Assembly: GCF_030272615.1 (NCBI RefSeq)
Contig: NC_081405.1
Location: forward strand, 19,054,547 to 19,118,546
DNA from: Cryptomeria japonica
Lineage: Eukaryota; Streptophyta; Pinopsida; Cupressales; Cupressaceae
DNA length: 64,000 nt
Reading direction: 5' to 3'
In this document: positions 59,166-64,000 of the stretch, one piece after another
Layout: the number at the start of each line of letters is the position of its first letter
How positions within the stretch are numbered: position 1 is the first letter of the stretch
Made by a program: the position numbers and the translations under genes
Notes under the pieces: generated by a model
Told to the model about the DNA's origin: nothing
Databases searched by the model: none
Seen by the model: the letters and a program-made list of their open reading frames with translations, nothing else

Positions 59166-60824
59166 GGAGTTGAAAATAAATATGTTGTAACCGAAGAATC
59201 AAAATTTTAGGTTTGTAGAAGCCCACCAAAAAACCTTTTTTTTTCACTAATTGTTTTGTTTTTTTGTGTGCAGGTTTTGCTAACTTCTTGTTTTGCAGGA
59301 TTCGAGGAGTTAGGGACTTAGAAATTTTATTTCCTTTTTTTTTTTTAAGCTTTACTTTTATAGTTGGATTAAAAAGAATTCACTTTCCATTTTGGACTAA
59401 AATCAACTTCATCTTTCCTTTTGGACTAAAATAAACAAAATTTTCAATTTGGGCTTAAAATAAATTTCATTTTTGCAAAGTTAAAAAGAACCACAAAATC
59501 AAACAAACAACTTTGTTTTCTTGCAAGTTAGGGACAAACTTTTCATTTTGGGTTTTAAAATAAACAAAACAAATTTCAGTTCTTGCAAGGATAAAATTCA
59601 CAATCAACTATTTTGCAAGTTAAAAAGAACAAACAAGTTGTCCATTTTTGTTACAAACTCGCTTTTACTTTGAGCAACATGCTTTCAATTTTGTTGACTA
59701 GGATTTTCAATTTCCTAGTTAGAAAACAAATTGCCTTGTGAAGTTAAAAAGAACACCATGGTTGTTGGAGCAAAATCTCCAAATAGCATATAGATCACAT
59801 TGCAATAAACTAGTTAAAAAGAACAAGTGTTTTCAGCGTTTGGCACACTTGTGCAAAAAACTCTGTAGAGTGGTCCCATTTCTAACACACACTATCCTCT
59901 CCCTTGGCTCTCATGGTCCTAGGTGAAAGAGAAAAGTGTTAGTAATTCTCGAAATTTTTATTTTTAAGAGAGGTCTGTCAAGAGACACATCACTCTTGGG
60001 AATGACCTCGCGTAGTAAATCCTTCGAGCCGCTATAGAAATCAGGTGAGAGCAAAAGTTGTAGCCTTGGGTGTAGTTGTTCCTAAAGTGTAACTTGTCGA
60101 AAGGACATATGGGCCCCACCACAAGTGACAAGGCTCTTAAGTAAGTCACTGCAGAATGAACTTACGTCCAAAGACATTGAACATTACTAAACACCTTTTA
60201 TTATAGAAGCCCACCCATTCTATTGATTGAGGATATTTGTGAAAAATTTAGTACAAGAGAATAGATGGTTTTTCTCCCAAGAAACTCACCATACATATTT
60301 CCTTGAGTAGAAACTGGGCTTTTTGAAAGGCTACTTGTAGCTTGATAAAAATGGTGACTCCCCCATCATAGGGATCATCTATCTGTTATGCTCATGCAAG
60401 ACTTAGTATATCACATCCTTACCTGCCACAACGAGATTCATAAGGTATGTAGTACCAAAGTCGAAGAAATATCAAGACGTGGGTTGAAAATATCGCAACT
60501 GGCCATTGACCTTACGGATAAAGTGTGTTTGAGTTGTATTCATCTTGTGTCAGACCAGTAACAATTTGAGCCGACTTCAGACTTTGGGAAACATAAAATA
60601 CATTTGTAAAAGGGTCAATAAAGTTCATGATTGGGTTGATTTAGACCCACACCTATTTCTGCCTTTTGTTGAAAAGGGGCAAGGTTATTGTGCTTGTGTA
60701 CTTGTTGTGTTTTCTTGTCAAAGAAATTCAAAACAATTTTAAACCAAGTATTCATCCAACAAATTTACATCCAACATTGGTAGACAAAACAAACATCAAC
60801 AAGTGAAACAAGTATCAAGTTTGT

Positions 60825-61208
60825 ATGACCATCACTTACATCTTGAGAAAAAGGAGTCTTCATCAAAAGACCACATTGAAAAAGAGACAATTGAGTTCAA
60901 AAGCTCTTATCAAAAGAAGGAAGTTTTTCTATATCAATAGACAATTTTTTCTCTCACATAGAGCCTTCTTGCGCCATATGCACTTGTATCTTCAAGGCAA
61001 ATCCAACAAATTTGACAAGGAGCCTTTGAAAAATAGAGCTTTTACTCAGTATAGAGCCTTGGATTATCACAAAAACAAAGGAGGCAAGATCAACCCTACT
61101 TTCTTTCTAAAAATTTGTATCACCTACAACGTAGCTCGAGGGGAACCACCAACCCCTGAGAGAGAGGAAGAAGTAGAAACCCCCTTTGTGATAGAAAGTT
61201 TTTATTGA
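60825..61208 (+). other. Leader reading frame of 127 codons, unrecognised
   Basis: A basic N-terminal half (many Lys and Arg) and an acidic end (PTPEREEEVETP). No family recognised. Ogre-type elements carry an extra frame before gag, but this one is much shorter, so the parallel is weak. It may be chance. Confidence 0.25.
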
Positions 61209-61631
61209 GGTCCATATTATATCTACTTTCACCTTCACACATCACAAATACATTCACCTCTCAAAAACACAAAGAGGTCTTGTCCTAAGTTATTTTAAAA
61301 ATTGCTTAAATCAAACCAACATATCACTTTTAGAGTGTCTCTACATCTAGGATCAATCATCCTAAGAGGCATTTCTACATAGGTTAAAACTAGTTTATGA
61401 GTGCATCCTCTTGTTGCTAGGTAGCTTGGTTTGTAACACATCTCAAACCTTGCTTTATCTTATCACATCAAAAATGTTGAAAACACAAGAGCAATTCACA
61501 AAGAACTTTGGTAACATCCAACCTTCAGTGTTAGAGATCCATCTTCTAAACATTTCACAAACACTTATCTTCCATCAAAAATTTCATCACCACCTTATCA
61601 TCACTTTCACCAACCTCAAACTTTCAACAAC

Positions 61632-63059
61632 ATGGCTAAAACAAGATTAATGAGAAACCGACAACCAGAGATTGAAGATGAGGAAGAAAACCTCAACAAT
61701 TTCCATGAGGCCATTGGAGGAGGCACAAATGATGAAGATCCTAGCACTCCAACTCCTGAAGATACCGAAAAAGCACAACATAATCCCAGGTTCAATAGAC
61801 TCTTTGATGAAATCCTTCAAAACAACGCAGATGCTCATTTTCTAAGACTTGCTCAAGAGGGTGCCAAACTACCCTCTGACTTTGATACCGCACAGATACG
61901 GTAGACATTTGAACAACATAGCCGTAATGATGGGGGAAGAGGTAGAGATTATTTGTGCTATGACCTTAATCATCAATGGAATCCCCCACCTCCTCCTTCA
62001 AAAATAGACATGTTGAGACAACAAGTAGAAAATCTCGCTCAACAACTCAATAGTGGTGTGGAGACTACTCAGTTTTCACTTAACGATATTTGTCCTTATC
62101 CTTTTGATAGGAACATGCATATGCCACCTTTTCCGCAAGGGTTCAAAACACCTAAGTTTGAAAAGTATAGGGGCAAAGGAGACCCTAGAGATCATGTACG
62201 ATAATTTCACTCAGCTTGTTTAGAGGTGGCCTATGAGGACATCTATCTAATGCACCTCTTTCCTCAGAGTTTGGGAGGCACAACCATGCAATGGTTTTCC
62301 CGATTACCAGGTGGCATTAGAACATTTAAGGAACTAGTTAAAAAATTAATCACTCATTATGCACATAACATAGAACAAGATGTTACCATGGCAGATTTAT
62401 GCAACGCCAAACAAAAACTAGGGGAGTTGTTCTCAGCTTTCCTACAACGGTGGAGGCAACTATCTAGCAGACATTCTCTTCATTTGCCTGAACAAGAACT
62501 AGTGGAAATATTAATTTCCAACTTGAATGATGAGATGAAATTCCATTTAGACATGAAGGGTACAAAATCCTTTGAAGAGATGATCACTCAAGGTTTAAAT
62601 GTGAAAGAGCCCTTATTAAAATCTACAATGAACCCAAAGATGGCCCTCGTCCATGTTATAATAGTGATAAACCAAATTTTTGGAACAAGAACAAGAACAT
62701 TGTAAATGATGGGATTTGTGGATGCACGAATGATAAAAATTGCACAACCTATGGTCAGGTTTACAGGACAAAATCCCCCTCCTAAAAAAACAACACCATC
62801 ACTCATCCACAAAATCAAGGTCGCAATGTGCCACACGAGGAACCAAAACAAAGGCAATAGAAACTACAAACCAAAACGCACGTACACACACTTAGGGGAA
62901 CCCTTCAAAACAATATTGTGTCAATTGGTCTCTTCCAATCTTGTGACCTTACCGAAAACCTCTAACTATGAGCCTCGGGTCAAACCTCCATGGTGGAGAG
63001 ATAATGAACATTGTGAATTCCACCAGGGAAAAGGGCATAAGATGAGAAATTGCCATTGA
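61632..63059 (+). pseudogene. gag of the second large gypsy element
   Basis: Starts MAKTRLMRNRQPEIEDEEEN. The Retrotrans_gag core lies at about 62140-62600: FPQGFKTPKFEKYRGKGDP, GTTMQWFSRLPGGIRTFKEL and SAFLQRWRQLSSRHSLHLPE. The end carries a short Cys/His segment, HCEFHQGKGHKMRNCH, near 63010-63057. The order and wording match Tat-side gag proteins. A few breaks in the visible part. Confidence 0.85.
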
Positions 63060-64000
63060 CTAAAAGATCTTGTTCAAGATCTTATTGACAGAGGAGAAAT
63101 TAAATAGAAGGACATGACCCTAAAAAATCCAATGATGATCATATAATGTTCAAGAATCCACTTCCATCACATGATCAAAGGGGTCCTTCCATCTCCGGGC
63201 GAAACACAGATACTACAACTAATTATACACAAGTTGCCTATAATTATACTATAAATCACCTCTATGACACTGATGAACAAGTTGCAACTCTCACCATCAA
63301 AGATCCAAATCGTGCATGAAACGTTGTTACATGTCGTAGAAAAATTACCATTCGAGCAGCACCACAAGGAATGACACCCCTGCCCAAGCAATATAATCTT
63401 GTGGAACAATTGGATAAAACACCCGCACTCATATCCATATTAGAGCTTTTGTGCTTATCCCCTTCTCATAAAAAAATCTTGGATCGAGCTCTCCAAGAAG
63501 CGTCAATCCCCGCCAACCTCAACACAGATCAATTTCATGCCATGGTTGGCAGCCTCAGGTCATCACCATGCCTCACTTTTTTTGAAAGTGACAATGCTTC
63601 ATTCCAACAACCACATAACACATCCCTTCACATTGAAGGATTTGTAAACCAACACAAAATCAAGTGAGTCTTGATTGACAATGAGGATCGCTTGAATATA
63701 TGCACCTTGTTGTTGGTCACAATATTCAGGTATGCAGTAGAATCAGTGGATGCCAATAAAAAGATAACCATTAAGGTCTATGACGATGCAAAGCGTTCTT
63801 CAAAAGGAGTTGTTGTATTACCTATCAAAGTGGGGCCAGTGGTGAAACATATAGTCTGCCAAGTTCTGGACCTTCCTTTGCCATATAATCTTTTGTTAGG
63901 AAGACCTTGGGTACATGCCATGCAAGTCATTCCATCTACCAATCATCAATGTATCAAGTTTCCCCATAATGGTGTAGAAATCACAATCCTTGGTGATGCA
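63060..64000 (+). pseudogene. Protease region of the second large gypsy element, cut by the window end
   Basis: The last 320 bp reads as the retropepsin-like zone of Tat-type gypsy pol: VVVLPIKVGPVVKHIVCQVL, LPYNLLLGRPWVHAMQVIPS and IKFPHNGVEITILGD. RT, RNase H and integrase would lie beyond the window. Interrupted. Confidence 0.75.

Larger units (their letters stand above)
58752..61631 (+). mobile_element. Primer site and long leader of the second large gypsy element
   Basis: TGGTGAACACGACGTG at 58754-58769 has the position and TGG start of a primer-binding site; the tRNA used is not assigned. A leader of nearly 2.9 kb before gag is long and fits the Tat/Ogre side of Ty3/gypsy. It holds a minisatellite (58838-59165), repeated AGTTAAAAAGAAC motifs (59480-59825) and one 127-codon frame (60825-61208). 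Confidence 0.6.

Overview
This window looks like nuclear DNA of a seed plant with a large, repeat-filled genome, most likely a gymnosperm such as a conifer (an inference from repeat style, not proven). The plant signs are direct: a nuclear tRNA-Leu gene, an intron-containing three-repeat MYB gene of the plant 3R-MYB kind, plant L1-type LINEs with a C-terminal RNase H, copia elements with the plant primer site TGGTATCAGAGC, and tRNA-headed SINEs. Only two host genes can be supported: tRNA-Leu(CAG) at 6962-7042 (minus) and the MYB gene at 18023-19366 (plus). Almost everything else is transposable-element DNA of different ages.

Layout. 1-2.1 kb: the 3' end of a Ty3/gypsy element (two minisatellites, polypurine tract, 3' LTR). 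2.1-6.7 kb: decayed LTR pieces and an alternating purine-pyrimidine tract. 6.96-7.5 kb: tRNA-Leu, then a minus-strand SINE with an 11-bp target-site duplication (TSD). 7.8-9.6 kb: a 5'-truncated LINE copy with a 15-bp TSD. 10.25-16.48 kb: a nearly full-length L1-like LINE with a 10-bp TSD, carrying a 161-bp MITE inside ORF1. 17.9-20.2 kb: the MYB gene, its promoter and a repeat-filled region downstream that looks like a 3'UTR intron. 20.5-24.3 kb: telomere-like degenerate repeats, a 199-bp element with 20-bp inverted ends, otherwise AT-rich DNA. 24.3-27.7 kb: a broken, unrecognised minus-strand reading frame. 27.87-28.27 kb: a 408-bp tRNA-headed SINE-like insert with a 16-bp TSD. 28.5-29.6 kb: arrays of palindromic repeats.

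30.9-45.8 kb holds the clearest structure: two Ty1/copia elements of one family. The outer element (plus strand, TSD ATAGT) was interrupted just before its polypurine tract by a second, minus-strand copy. This leaves the inner element's LTR and the outer element's 3' LTR facing each other across only 45 bp, a very long inverted repeat. 46.6-47.5 kb: a LINE fragment. 49.8-51.5 kb: a minus-strand gypsy fossil. 51.5-55.7 kb: a short gypsy element with two old LTRs. 55.8-64 kb: gypsy LTR sequence, then a second gypsy element (LTR, primer site, long leader with a minisatellite, gag, start of protease) that runs off the end.

No operon-like or defence-like system is visible. The points most worth a second look are the compact 228-residue R1R2R3 MYB gene with an MSA-like site just upstream of its TATA box, its duplicated splice donor in a repeat-built 3' intron, the inverted LTR pair at 44.4 kb, and the palindrome arrays at 28.5-29.6 kb.
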